DNA from: Thermoproteota archaeon
GTDB lineage: Archaea; Korarchaeota; Korarchaeia; Korarchaeales; Korarchaeaceae
Length of the DNA: 61,089 nt
Direction: 5' to 3'
Assembly: GCA_027491415.1 (NCBI GenBank)
Contig: JAOZFH010000013.1
Span: 1 to 61,089, forward strand
Of the stretch, positions 43,041 to 51,221 are shown in pieces. Under the pieces are notes generated by a model. That model saw only the letters and a list, made by a program, of their open reading frames with translations. It ran no database searches and was not told the origin of the DNA. The position numbers and the translations under genes were made by a program. The first letter of the stretch is position 1, and each line of letters starts with the position of its first letter.

Positions 43041-43109
43041 CATGATGAGGATGGGCCCGTCGCGGCCGGACCACGGCGTCAGCCGAGAGGTGGAGGGGAG
43101 GTACGAATG
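43041..43109 (+). CDS. Possible 22-codon leader ORF
   Basis: ATG 43041 opens MMRMGPSRPDHGVSREVEGRYE, ending in TGA that overlaps the ATG of the glycosylase gene (ATGA). Its last codons contain that gene's GGAGGGGAGG ribosome-binding site. A GATTTATCG element at 42991-42999 could provide the promoter. It might be a translational leader; there is no independent evidence of expression. Confidence 0.25.
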
Positions 43110-44078
43110 AGCGAGAGCGTCGGGCGTCCCATCTCCGAGTTCCCCGTGGCGTTCCGGCCGGTGGCGCCCTTCTCGTTCAGCCCCCACCTGGAGAGGTTCA
43201 CCGCACCCGGTTTGCCCACCCCGTACCTGTATGACCCTGGCGAGCGCAGGCTCTCGCTCCTCGTTCTGGCCGAGGGTAGGCTCCTCCCGGTCAGCCTGAC
43301 CTTGGAGGGAGAGCCCTGGAGTCCCCTGATTCGAGGGCGGATCTGGGCCCCCACCAAGCGGGAGGCGGAGGCGGGCCGGCGCGCCCTTGAGGAAGTGGTC
43401 AGGGCGAGGTTCGACTACGAGAGGTTCGCCAAGGAGGTCTGCGGGCTGGACGCGGGCCTATGCGAACTCGTGAGGAGGTACCCAGGTCTCCGGCCGGGGA
43501 GGTGCCTCAGCCTCTACGCCGCCCTCGTGGACAGCGTCGTCAAGCAGAGGATCGCCCTCCGCGCCGCCCTGAGGGTGTACTCGAGGCTCGTCCAGCGCTA
43601 CGGCGCGAGGGTGGAGGCGGCCGGCGAGACCTTCTACTGGCATCCCCTGCCCGAGAGGCTGGCCGACGAGGATCCGGCCAGGCTGAGGGAGCTGGGCCTT
43701 ACCCGGGTCAAGGCTAGGGCCCTGGTGGAGGTCGCCAGGGCCGAGGTGGAGGGCAGGCTGCCAGGCCTCGAGGAGGCCCTGAGGGACCCCGAGTCGACCG
43801 TCGAGGGCCTGACCAACCTATACGGCGTCGGGGAGTGGACCGCCCAGCTGGCCCTGGCAATGGTCGCCCCTGACTTCCCCCTGGGCCCACTCGGCGATCT
43901 CGCGGTGGCGAGGGGACTGGCCCTAGTCGTTGGGGCTGACAGAGGTCGTGAGCTGGCGCGGAGGGTGGTTGAGGGGCTGCCGGGGCTGGGGGGCCTGGTG
44001 CTGTACCTGGCGGCCTTCGACTACGAGGGGAGGAGGGGCGGACGCGGCTCGCCCCCGCGGGCGTCCCGTGGAACCTAG
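43107..44078 (+). CDS. AlkA/OGG-like HhH-GPD DNA glycosylase
   Basis: 323 residues. The N-terminal beta domain (1-110) resembles that of AlkA. The HhH-GPD domain follows: LSLYAALVDSVVKQRIALRAALRVYSRL, LGLTRVKARALVEVA, then the hairpin LTNLYGVGEWTAQLALAM and the catalytic Asp in GPLGDLAVARGL. It is expected to remove alkylated or oxidised bases in base-excision repair. ATG 43107 has GGAGGGGAGGT upstream. No Fe-S cysteine cluster is present, unlike EndoIII. Confidence 0.88.
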   Translation: MSESVGRPISEFPVAFRPVAPFSFSPHLERFTAPGLPTPYLYDPGERRLSLLVLAEGRLLPVSLTLEGEPWSPLIRGRIWAPTKREAEAGRRALEEVVRARFDYERFAKEVCGLDAGLCELVRRYPGLRPGRCLSLYAALVDSVVKQRIALRAALRVYSRLVQRYGARVEAAGETFYWHPLPERLADEDPARLRELGLTRVKARALVEVARAEVEGRLPGLEEALRDPESTVEGLTNLYGVGEWTAQLALAMVAPDFPLGPLGDLAVARGLALVVGADRGRELARRVVEGLPGLGGLVLYLAAFDYEGRRGGRGSPPRASRGT

Positions 44079-44173
44079 TCAGGTCAACGACCCTGATGCC
44101 ACGCGCGGCCCCCGCGCCCCAGCTGGGCTGGGGCTGCCTAGAAAAAAGTGGGGGACTGGGACCCACTCACAGA

Positions 44174-45202
44174 TCACACGCCGGGATCTCCGCTCATTGT
44201 GAGCGCCATGACCGCCATCTTCGCGTAGAGGTTGTCCTCCGCCTGCTCGTAGATGACGGAGTTGGGGCCGTCCATGACCTCGTCGGTCGCCTCCTCGCCC
44301 CTGAACACCGGCAACACGTGGGTCACGATGGCCCCGGGCTCCATCAGGTCGTCTACCAGCTCCTGGGTCAGCATCCAGTCCCTGTACTTCCTGTGGATCT
44401 CAAGCTCCCTCTCCAGGCCGAACTGAGACAGCCCAACCTGCCCGAGCTGCCAGGTGTGCCAGCTCCTCGGAAAGACCGCGTGGGCTCCCTTGAGGGCCTC
44501 CTTGTAGTCGTTCACTATCTCGAAGCTCCCCCCGCTCTCTTTGGCGTTCTCCCTCACCCAGCCCATGATCTTGGGGTCGAGCTCGAACCCGGGCGGGTGC
44601 GCCAGCACCACGTCCATCCCGAACCTGCTGGCTATGAGCAGGTCGGCGTGTATGCTGCACGGGCCCCTGATCTTGGAGGCGTAGGCCCACATGACCACGA
44701 ACTTCTTGCCCTGGAGCCTCTTGAGCTTCTCCCGCATTACCATAATGTCGCCGAGGGCCTGGGTCGGGTGGAACATGTCGTCGGCCATGTTTATGACGGG
44801 CTTCTTCGCCACTCGGGCGAACTCCCTTATCACCGGGTTTCCCGTGCCGTACTTGAAGTCGATCACCTTGTCCAGGAGCCTAACGCCGATGCCGTGGGCG
44901 TAGATGTCGTACATCTTGGCGACGTCCTTCACGGCCTCCCCTGCACCGAGCCTGGTGGTGCTCACGTCCACGTAGACCCCGTGCCCGCCCAAGAGGGTGG
45001 CGCCCGCCTCGAAGGCCCCCCTGGTCCTGGTGGAGGGCGCGAAGAACACCATGAAGAAGTTCTTGTTCTTCAGGACTGGCGGAAACTCCCTCCCCGCCCT
45101 ACCGATCTGCTTGTACCTCGCGGCGACCCTCAGGGCCTCCTCGATCTCGTCCATCGTCCACTCCTGGGTCGTGATAAGGTCCTTCATGTAGAGGTCGACC
45201 AT
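44174..45202 (-). CDS. YgeW-like carbamoyltransferase
   Basis: 342 residues of the aspartate/ornithine carbamoyltransferase superfamily. Carbamoyl-phosphate binding motif FAPSTRTRGAFEAG, and HPTQALGD. The ornithine-binding HCLP loop is replaced by THVLPVFRG. The stretches KKFVVMWAYASK, FGMDVVLAHPPGFELDP and AHAVFPRSWHTW match the YgeW/knotted carbamoyltransferase subgroup better than ArgF, so the amino-acid substrate is probably not ornithine. ATG 45202 has GGGGTGA upstream and a TATA box (GCTTAATACTG, 45238-45248). It lies downstream of TrpB2 in the same direction but with its own promoter. Confidence 0.82.
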   Translation of the reverse strand: MVDLYMKDLITTQEWTMDEIEEALRVAARYKQIGRAGREFPPVLKNKNFFMVFFAPSTRTRGAFEAGATLLGGHGVYVDVSTTRLGAGEAVKDVAKMYDIYAHGIGVRLLDKVIDFKYGTGNPVIREFARVAKKPVINMADDMFHPTQALGDIMVMREKLKRLQGKKFVVMWAYASKIRGPCSIHADLLIASRFGMDVVLAHPPGFELDPKIMGWVRENAKESGGSFEIVNDYKEALKGAHAVFPRSWHTWQLGQVGLSQFGLERELEIHRKYRDWMLTQELVDDLMEPGAIVTHVLPVFRGEEATDEVMDGPNSVIYEQAEDNLYAKMAVMALTMSGDPGV

Positions 45203-45355
45203 GGGGTTTCACCCCGACGACGACCCTGCGACGGCTCAGTATTAAGCCGCCCGGGTGCCGCGTTGACGTGGGTCTCCTCCGTGAGATCGGGCTTCTGGTC
45301 CGCAATAAGAAAGTGTGATGAGGGTGGGGCCCACCAGAGCCCCTCGGCACCGGTC

Positions 45356-46660
45356 TCACAGCCCGAGGACCTGCGCGTATCCCTGGAGGTCCAGGAGACC
45401 GTGGCCGGAGTAGTTGAAGAGTATGACCTCCTCCCTGCCCTCTCTCTTCGCCCTCAGGGCCTCCTCCACCGCGGCCTTGACGGCGTGGGCCGTCTCCGGC
45501 GCGGGTATCAGCCCCTCAGTCATCGCGAAGATCCTTGCCGCCTCAAAGACCTCCTCCTGCGGGTACGCCGCGGCCTCGATCACCCCCTTCCTCTTCAGGA
45601 GCGAGACCGTGGGGGCGGCCCCGTGGTACCTCAGCCCGCCGGCGTGTATCGGCGGAGGGACGAAGTCGTGGCCGAGCGTGTACATCATTATGAGGGGAGT
45701 CGTGCCCGCGGCGTCGCCGAAGTCGTACCTGTACTCCCCCTGCGTGAGCGACGGACACGCCTTCGGCTCCGCGGCTATGACCCTGTAGCTCGCCCTGCCC
45801 TCCAAGATCTCCCTGATGAACGGGAACGTCAGTCCGGCGAAGTTGCTCCCCCCTCCGACGCAGCCTATCAGCACGTCGACATCCTCCCCGGCGAGCTCCA
45901 TCTGCCTCCTAGCCTCCTCGCCTATCACCGTCTGGTGCAGGAGCACGTGGTGGAGGACGCTTCCGAGCGAGTACTTCGCCCGGTCGTCGGCCACGGCCGC
46001 CTCTATGGCCTCGCTTATCGCTATCCCCAGCGAGCCGGGGTGCTCCGGATCCTCCTCCAGGAACCTCCTGCCGGCCTGGGTCCTGTCGCTCGGTGATGGA
46101 ACCACCTCTGCCCCGTAGAGCTTCATGACGTACTTCCTGTAGGGCTTCTGGTCGTAGGAGATCCTGACCATGAACACCAGGGCCCTTATCCCGTTCAGCG
46201 CCGTCGCCAGCGACAGGGCGGAGCCCCACTGCCCCGCGCCCGTCTCGGTGGTGAGGTACTCCAGGCCCTCCCTCGCCGCGTAGAACGCCTGGGCGAGGGC
46301 CGTGTTCAGCTTGTGGCTCCCCGTGGGGCTGAGGTCCTCCCTCTTGTAGTAGATCCTGGCCGGGGTCCTGAGGTACCGCTCCAGCCTCCTTGCCCTGTAG
46401 ATCGGCGTTGGCCTCCCTATCCTCAAGTAGAGCCCCCTGAGCTCCTCGGGTATGTCTATGAACCTCTCCCTGGAGAACTCCTGCCTCACGCACTCTCTTG
46501 GGAAGAGGGGCTCGAAGGCCTCCGGTCCGAGGGGCTCCCTCGTCTCAGGGTGGACGTAGGGCGGCAGGTCCGGGAGGTCCGCCGTTACGTTGTACCACCT
46601 CCTTGGGAGCTCCTCCTGGGGGAGATCTATCCTGTCGGGCGGGGTTCCACCCGCGCTCAT
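45356..46660 (-). CDS. trpB2: Tryptophan synthase beta-like protein TrpB2
   Basis: 434 residues, the longer TrpB2 form with an N-terminal extension containing WYNVTADLP and [13 protein letters not shown]. The PLP lysine lies in GSHKLNTA (about residue 117); the phosphate loop is [11 protein letters not shown]; the C-terminus is [12 protein letters not shown]. TrpB2 enzymes work without TrpA and have been reported to use O-phosphoserine with indole to form tryptophan. The ATG overlaps the stop of the SerK-like gene upstream by 4 nt, which links the two functionally. No trpA or other trp gene is in the window. Confidence 0.95.
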   Translation of the reverse strand: MSAGGTPPDRIDLPQEELPRRWYNVTADLPDLPPYVHPETREPLGPEAFEPLFPRECVRQEFSRERFIDIPEELRGLYLRIGRPTPIYRARRLERYLRTPARIYYKREDLSPTGSHKLNTALAQAFYAAREGLEYLTTETGAGQWGSALSLATALNGIRALVFMVRISYDQKPYRKYVMKLYGAEVVPSPSDRTQAGRRFLEEDPEHPGSLGIAISEAIEAAVADDRAKYSLGSVLHHVLLHQTVIGEEARRQMELAGEDVDVLIGCVGGGSNFAGLTFPFIREILEGRASYRVIAAEPKACPSLTQGEYRYDFGDAAGTTPLIMMYTLGHDFVPPPIHAGGLRYHGAAPTVSLLKRKGVIEAAAYPQEEVFEAARIFAMTEGLIPAPETAHAVKAAVEEALRAKREGREEVILFNYSGHGLLDLQGYAQVLGL

Positions 46661-47097
46661 ATCCCATCACGCTCCCTCGGCAGAGATAGGAGGTCGCGGA
46701 GAGGCACGTCCACCTCTGGCAGGTCGATCGGTAAGACGTGCCTAGTGGTCTTCGGTGGGAGCAGCCTCCCAGACGCCGCGGTGACCCTAACGAGTCCCTT
46801 TGAGACCGGTACGTCGAGCCTCCTGGGCCTCACTTCCACTTCCGGCGAGGAGTAGTTCACCAGCGCCGCCGGAACGGCCCTCGCGCCGAGCGACCGGAGC
46901 GCGGCCAGCCTGTGGTGGCCGTCAAGCAGGGCCCCCGTCTGGCGATCCACGAGAACAGGGATCCTGAGGACTCCGTCTTCCAGGATCTCGCGACCGAGGT
47001 GGCGCCTTCTGGCGGGAATGGTCATCTCATGGGGTCTCAGTGAGTAGATGGGAACTAAGGAGACGTCGACGGAAAGGTCCCCGGACGTGAGGGTCAC
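46657..47097 (-). CDS. ParB/Srx-fold protein resembling ADP-dependent serine kinase SerK
   Basis: 146 residues. The core [20 protein letters not shown] has the DGHHR motif of the ParB/sulfiredoxin superfamily, followed by [13 protein letters not shown], a feature of the archaeal free-serine kinase SerK, which makes O-phosphoserine. Known SerK proteins are longer (about 240 residues), so this may be a minimal relative or another ParB-fold enzyme. It is translationally coupled (ATGA) to trpB2. GTG 47097 is the first usable start; a TATA box is not obvious. Confidence 0.65.
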   Translation of the reverse strand: MTLTSGDLSVDVSLVPIYSLRPHEMTIPARRRHLGREILEDGVLRIPVLVDRQTGALLDGHHRLAALRSLGARAVPAALVNYSSPEVEVRPRRLDVPVSKGLVRVTAASGRLLPPKTTRHVLPIDLPEVDVPLRDLLSLPRERDGI

Positions 47098-47555
47098 GAG
47101 GGATGAGGGCGTCCTCGACGCCGGGCGGACGGACCTACTCGCGCGACCAAACTAGATCCCCCACATTCCATCCCTCCCTGGTCTGGGGGTGTTGGCCGGG
47201 ACGCAGGGCAGAGACTAAAAAGTGTTTCGGTCGGCCGTCTCGGCCCCGCGTCGGTCGGAGGGCCGGGCATCCACCAGCCCCCTCTTCGACCAGGCAGGTG
47301 CTCTCTCGAGGGTCGCGGCGGAAGGGCGGCGAGACGGGTTCATCAACCCAATGTCGGAGGGTAGTTCTATGAAAAGCATCGCGTGAGGCCAATCCGAGGA
47401 CGGGAGAAGTTCTAACGCGGCTTGTTTTTAGCGTGAGAGCCGGTTGGTCGATCCCTCGAGCGGTCAGCCCGGGCGTTCGCTTCGATCGTCGAAGGTAACC
47501 TTAATTTTATCTCGCATCTGTCGAACTCCACTCCAATCTACCCGTGGTGAGAACG
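47098..47555. other. Divergent intergenic region before the ECF operon
   Basis: 458 bp. Holds a TATA element for the ECF operon (CTTAATTTTATC, about 47499-47510), whose transcript would begin near 47532 and carry GTGGTGAG before ATG 47556. A second T-rich element (TTGTTTTTAGC, about 47422) has no gene after it. I see no riboswitch or tRNA, though the length would allow a leader RNA. Confidence 0.4.
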
Positions 47556-48158
47556 ATGGCCAAGACCGTGTGGGATAGGGAGCCGGGCGAGATCCGCAGG
47601 CCCGGCACGATTCACATAGCCATCATGGCCCTGTTGATAGGAGTGGGCGCGGTCGCCGGTACCTTCGGTAGCCTATCGGTGCCACTGGGATACGGCGTCA
47701 CCGGATTCTGGCCCGGCGTCGCCGTTCAGGCCGTCGGCGGCATCTGGTTCGGCATGTGGGGTGTGATAGCGGGATTCCTGTTCCCGTTCATCTCCAACTC
47801 CCTCGCCGGCGCCCCGCTGTACGTGAGCTTCGCCTACCTGCCATCCAACCTGATCCAAGGCCTGCTACCCGCCTGGGCCTTCAGGTACTTCAAGGCCGAC
47901 CCCAGCCTCAAGAGCGGGCGCGACTGGATCCTCTTCCTCGTCTTCGGCGTCATCGTCAACAACATCCTCGGCGCGGCCTGGGCCGTGACCGCCCTGCAGT
48001 GGTTCGGCCTCATCACCGTCGAGTCCGTCCCGCTGTTCTTCTCCGGGTGGACCATAGGAAACGGGGTGCCGGCCCTGATATTCGGCGCCATCCTGCTGAA
48101 GGCGCTCTCGCCGCTGGTTGTGAAACACAGGTCCTTCGTCAAGGGCTGGTGGGCCTGA
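47556..48158 (+). CDS. ECF transporter S component
   Basis: 200 residues with about five to six membrane helices. The first, HIAIMALLIGVGAVAGTFGSLS, is followed by AVQAVGGIWFGMWGVIAGFLFPFISNSLAG, a layout common to ECF S components of the QueT/vitamin type. It begins the operon S-T-A-A'. ATG 47556 follows GTGGTGAG. The substrate cannot be assigned. A six-T run at 48178-48183 after the stop may terminate part of the transcripts. Confidence 0.75.
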   Translation: MAKTVWDREPGEIRRPGTIHIAIMALLIGVGAVAGTFGSLSVPLGYGVTGFWPGVAVQAVGGIWFGMWGVIAGFLFPFISNSLAGAPLYVSFAYLPSNLIQGLLPAWAFRYFKADPSLKSGRDWILFLVFGVIVNNILGAAWAVTALQWFGLITVESVPLFFSGWTIGNGVPALIFGAILLKALSPLVVKHRSFVKGWWA

Positions 48159-48177
48159 GAGCCCCCGCTCCCCAACC

Positions 48178-48183
48178 TTTTTT
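48178..48183 (+). terminator. Poly-T tract after the S-component gene
   Basis: Six consecutive T residues 20 bp after the stop and before the T-component gene, suitable as a partial archaeal terminator. It might let the S component be made in excess over T and A. Confidence 0.35.
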
Positions 48184-48227
48184 GGACCCAACGGCGATCT
48201 GGGAGTCAGTGGAGAGAGTGAGGTGAG

Positions 48228-49079
48228 ATGCCCACCAAGATGAGGAGATCCCTGCTGGGGTATCTCCCCGTGGACTCGCCCATCTTCAGCCTGCACCCGA
48301 TGACCAGGCTCCTGTTCCTCCTGATAGTCAGCGCCTACCCCATGATAGTGAGGCTGCCGGAGCTGAACGTCGCAGGCTCGATCTTCATGCTCGCGCTGTT
48401 CAGGGTCTCGAAGGTGGACCTCAGGGTGATCAAGAACTACAAGATGGCCTTCGTCAACCTGTTCTTCGTCATAGCCATCGCCTACACGTTCTTCGGAGGC
48501 TACAACCCGGACTACAGGGTGCTGATCGAGCTGGGACCGGTGAAGGTGTGCTGGGAGAACCTCAGGTGGGCCATGGTGGTGTACATTCAGCTGATCTTCG
48601 CCATCCTGATCATGATCTTCTTCCTCAGCACCATGAGGGAGAGGGACATAGTGGTGGGGCTCAGGGCCCTCAGGGTGCCCTTCGTGCTGGCCTACATGGC
48701 CGGCCTGGCCCTCAGGTCGATTGGCCTCTCGATAATAGACTTCAACACGATAAGGGAGGCCGAGAAGGCACGAGCCCTCGACCTGCAGGCCCTCCCCTTC
48801 TCCGAGAAGGTGAAGAAGTTCGGCATGTACATAGTCCCTCTGGTCGCGCTCGCCATAAGGAGGTCGGACGAGGTGTCCAACGCCCTCGACTCCAGGGGGT
48901 TCAGGTTCACGGGGCTGAAGTCGGGCAAGAGAACCGACTACATCCTGTCCAAGTACAGGATGACCAAGCTCGACTACGCGGTCCTGGCCGGTATGGGCGT
49001 GTTCCTCGCTGGAATCATCCTGATCAGCATCTACACCGACTGGCTCGCGCTGGAGAGCTCCCTTCTCTACCGGATATGA
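48228..49079 (+). CDS. ecfT: ECF transporter T component (EcfT/CbiQ family)
   Basis: 283 residues, five or six membrane helices. The two coupling motifs that contact the ATPases are EAEKARALD and NALDSRGFR (Ala-x-x-Ala/Ser-Arg-Gly type). It links the S component to the ATPase pair. ATG 48228 follows GTGAGGTGAG, and the ATPase gene starts within a few bases of the stop. Confidence 0.9.
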   Translation: MPTKMRRSLLGYLPVDSPIFSLHPMTRLLFLLIVSAYPMIVRLPELNVAGSIFMLALFRVSKVDLRVIKNYKMAFVNLFFVIAIAYTFFGGYNPDYRVLIELGPVKVCWENLRWAMVVYIQLIFAILIMIFFLSTMRERDIVVGLRALRVPFVLAYMAGLALRSIGLSIIDFNTIREAEKARALDLQALPFSEKVKKFGMYIVPLVALAIRRSDEVSNALDSRGFRFTGLKSGKRTDYILSKYRMTKLDYAVLAGMGVFLAGIILISIYTDWLALESSLLYRI

Positions 49080-49083
49080 GGTG

Positions 49084-49950
49084 ATGGGGTTGGCGGAACC
49101 GATCATCAGGGTCGAGGGGCTCAAGTGGAAGTACGAGGGCTCTAGGGACTGGGTCCTCAAGGGCGTGGACCTGGAGATCCACCAGGGGGAGTTCGTCGGA
49201 ATAGTGGGCCCCAACGACTCCGGCAAGACGACTCTGGCCATGAGCCTGAACGGACTCGTGCCCAACAACTACCCCGGCGTGATGGAGGGCCGGGTCGTCG
49301 TGGACGGGATGGACACCAGGGAGCACTCCGTCGCCGAGATAGCCGAGAGCGTGGGCTTCGTGTTCCCGGACCCGGAGAGCCAGTTCCTCTCGATGACGGT
49401 CGAGGAGGAGGTCGTCTTCGCCCTAGAGAACCGAGGGCTCCCGAGGGAGGAGATAGAGGAGAGGATGTGGTGGGCCTTAGAACTCACGAACATCCCGGAG
49501 GACTACCTGGAGAAGCCCCCCTACGAGCTCAGCGGCGGGGAGAAGCAGAGGGTGGCCATAGCGAGCGTGCTGGCCATGAGGCCAAAGATAATCGTGCTGG
49601 ACGAGCCGACCTCCATGCTGGACCCGATAGGCAAGACCGAGGTGATAGAGGTCCTGACGGAGATGAAGAGGAGGTACAACGCCACCGTGATCGTCATAGA
49701 GCACAGGCTGGAGGACATCGCCCCGCTGGCGGACAAGATGGTCCTCGTCTACCGCGGGACGATACCGAAGGTCGCTCCGCCGAGGGAGTTCTTCCAGGAC
49801 GTCGACTTCCTGCTTGAGCACGACGTGTTCCCGCCGGACGTGATGGTGCTGGCCAACGAGCTGAGGAGGCGCGGGCTGTACGACGGCCCGGTGCCCATGA
49901 CCGTGGACGAGGCCGAGAGCATAGTGAGGGGGATCCTGGGGAGGAGGTGA
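49084..49950 (+). CDS. ecfA1: ECF transporter ATPase A
   Basis: 288 residues. Walker A GPNDSGKTT, Q-loop FPDPESQF, canonical signature LSGGEKQRVAIAS, Walker B IIVLDEPTSMLD and H-loop IEHRLED. The C-terminal 60 residues carry the helical extension of ECF ATPases. ATG 49084 is preferred to GTG 49081 because of its GAGGTG spacing. Its stop overlaps the next ATPase by 4 bp. Confidence 0.93.
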   Translation: MGLAEPIIRVEGLKWKYEGSRDWVLKGVDLEIHQGEFVGIVGPNDSGKTTLAMSLNGLVPNNYPGVMEGRVVVDGMDTREHSVAEIAESVGFVFPDPESQFLSMTVEEEVVFALENRGLPREEIEERMWWALELTNIPEDYLEKPPYELSGGEKQRVAIASVLAMRPKIIVLDEPTSMLDPIGKTEVIEVLTEMKRRYNATVIVIEHRLEDIAPLADKMVLVYRGTIPKVAPPREFFQDVDFLLEHDVFPPDVMVLANELRRRGLYDGPVPMTVDEAESIVRGILGRR

Positions 49951-50792
49951 CGGGCGTGGGAGAGGCTGTGAGGGTAGATCACATCAGCTACGTGTACCCC
50001 GACGGGACCGTGGGGCTGAAGGAGGCCGCGCTTACGATACAGGAGGGCGAGTTCCTTGCGTTCATAGGCCAGAACGGCTCCGGGAAGACCACGCTGAGCA
50101 AGAACATCTCCGGCCTGCTCAAGCCCACCACCGGTGACGTCTGGGTTTTCGGGAGGAACACCAGGGAGGCGCCGATGTCCGAGCTGGCGACCCTCGTGGG
50201 GTACATCTTCCAGAACCCGGACCACCAGCTGTTCAACCAGACCGTGTACGACGAGATAGCCTACGGCCCGAGGAACCTGAAGCTCCCGGAGGAGGAGGTC
50301 GAAGAGCGCGTGACGGAGGCCATGAGGATCGTCGGATTGGACGAGTCCTACAGGGAGGAGCACCCGTTCTTCCTGAGCAAGGGGCTCAGACAGAGGGTCG
50401 CGATAGCCAGCATACTGGCCATGAGGCCGAAGGTCATCATAGTGGACGAGCCCACCACGGGGCAGGACTTCAAGCAGTCAATAGACATCATGGACTTCCT
50501 GACTATGCTGAACAGGGAGCACGGGCACACGATCATCATAATCACCCACGACATGCCCATCGTGGCCAAGTACGCGGAGAGGACCGTCGCCATGGCCGAC
50601 GGCAGGATTCTGCTGGACGGTCCCACGAGGGAGGTCTTCGCCCAGGCCGAGGCGCTGGCCCAGGCCAACATCAAGCCCCCGCAGATAACGAGGCTGGCCC
50701 AGAGGCTCGGCGACCTGGGGATACCTCCAAACGTGCTGTCCATCGAGGAGATGGCCGACCTGATAGAGTCAGCCCTGAAGGGGAGGGAGTAA
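49947..50792 (+). CDS. ecfA2: ECF transporter ATPase A'
   Basis: 281 residues. Walker A GQNGSGKTT, Q-loop FQNPDHQLF, Walker B VIIVDEPTTGQD and H-loop ITHDM. The signature is LSKGLRQRVAIAS instead of LSGGQ, so the heterodimer probably has one standard and one altered ATP site. GTG 49947 overlaps the previous stop (GTGA); GTG 49956 is possible. A six-T tract follows the stop. Confidence 0.92.
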   Translation: MTGVGEAVRVDHISYVYPDGTVGLKEAALTIQEGEFLAFIGQNGSGKTTLSKNISGLLKPTTGDVWVFGRNTREAPMSELATLVGYIFQNPDHQLFNQTVYDEIAYGPRNLKLPEEEVEERVTEAMRIVGLDESYREEHPFFLSKGLRQRVAIASILAMRPKVIIVDEPTTGQDFKQSIDIMDFLTMLNREHGHTIIIITHDMPIVAKYAERTVAMADGRILLDGPTREVFAQAEALAQANIKPPQITRLAQRLGDLGIPPNVLSIEEMADLIESALKGRE

Positions 50793-50805
50793 CCCTCCTG
50801 CCGCC

Positions 50806-50811
50806 TTTTTT
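50806..50811 (+). terminator. Poly-T terminator of the ECF operon
   Basis: Six T residues 14 bp after the stop of the last ATPase gene, followed by about 80 bp without coding signals before the next promoter. Confidence 0.45.
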
Positions 50812-50893
50812 GGATCTCCTCGGAACTAGAGGCCTCGCCCTCCGCCGGCCGCCTAGGGGCCCGACAGGCGACTGAACGCCCGACCTTAGATAC

Positions 50894-50902
50894 GTTAAAA
50901 TT
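50894..50902 (+). promoter_or_regulatory. TATA box of the RAM/ABC operon
   Basis: GTTAAAATT is centred 27 nt before GTG 50925, predicting a leaderless transcript and selecting GTG 50925 over ATG 50934. Confidence 0.6.
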
Positions 50903-50924
50903 GGCCAGTCACACCTCTGCCTCG

Positions 50925-51221
50925 GTGGAGCGCATGTACGAGATGAGGAGGTACGCGAGGGCCTTCGTCCTGCTGTCCACGGAGCTCGGCAAGGAGAAGG
51001 AGGTCATCAAGAGGGTCATGGAACTCCCGGAGGTCGAGGAGGCCCACATAGTCCCCGGAGACTACGACGTGCTCGCCGTGCTCAGGGTGAGGCGGGACAT
51101 CGTGGCCCCCTCCGAGGAGGAGGTCATGGACGTCGTGCTGGACAAGATAGCCAGGATACCGGGGGTGAAGGACACCCACACGATCATTCCCACCCACTCC
51201 TTCACGAAGAGACAGGAGTGA
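50925..51221 (+). CDS. Stand-alone Lrp/AsnC ligand-binding (RAM) domain protein
   Basis: 98 residues. The fold is that of the AsnC/Lrp C-terminal domain: ARAFVLLSTELGKEKEVIKR, MELPEVEEAHIVPGDYDVLAVLRV, ARIPGVKDTHTIIP. There is no helix-turn-helix, so it is a stand-alone sensor that could form octamers with full-length Lrp proteins. It begins a four-gene operon and overlaps the ABC ATPase start by 4 bp (GTGA). Confidence 0.88.
   Translation: MERMYEMRRYARAFVLLSTELGKEKEVIKRVMELPEVEEAHIVPGDYDVLAVLRVRRDIVAPSEEEVMDVVLDKIARIPGVKDTHTIIPTHSFTKRQE

Noticed and set aside
44096-46096. 666-codon open frame on the plus strand
   Set aside because: It spans the carbamoyltransferase, an intergenic gap and TrpB2 in antisense and has no recognisable domain.
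47400-47556. Riboswitch before the ECF operon
   Set aside because: No conserved cobalamin, TPP or other riboswitch core could be recognised by eye, and the predicted 5' leader is only about 25 nt.
47865-49268. 467-codon open frame on the minus strand
   Set aside because: It is the complement of the ECF S, T and A genes; its His/Glu/Pro-rich composition is that of an antisense frame.
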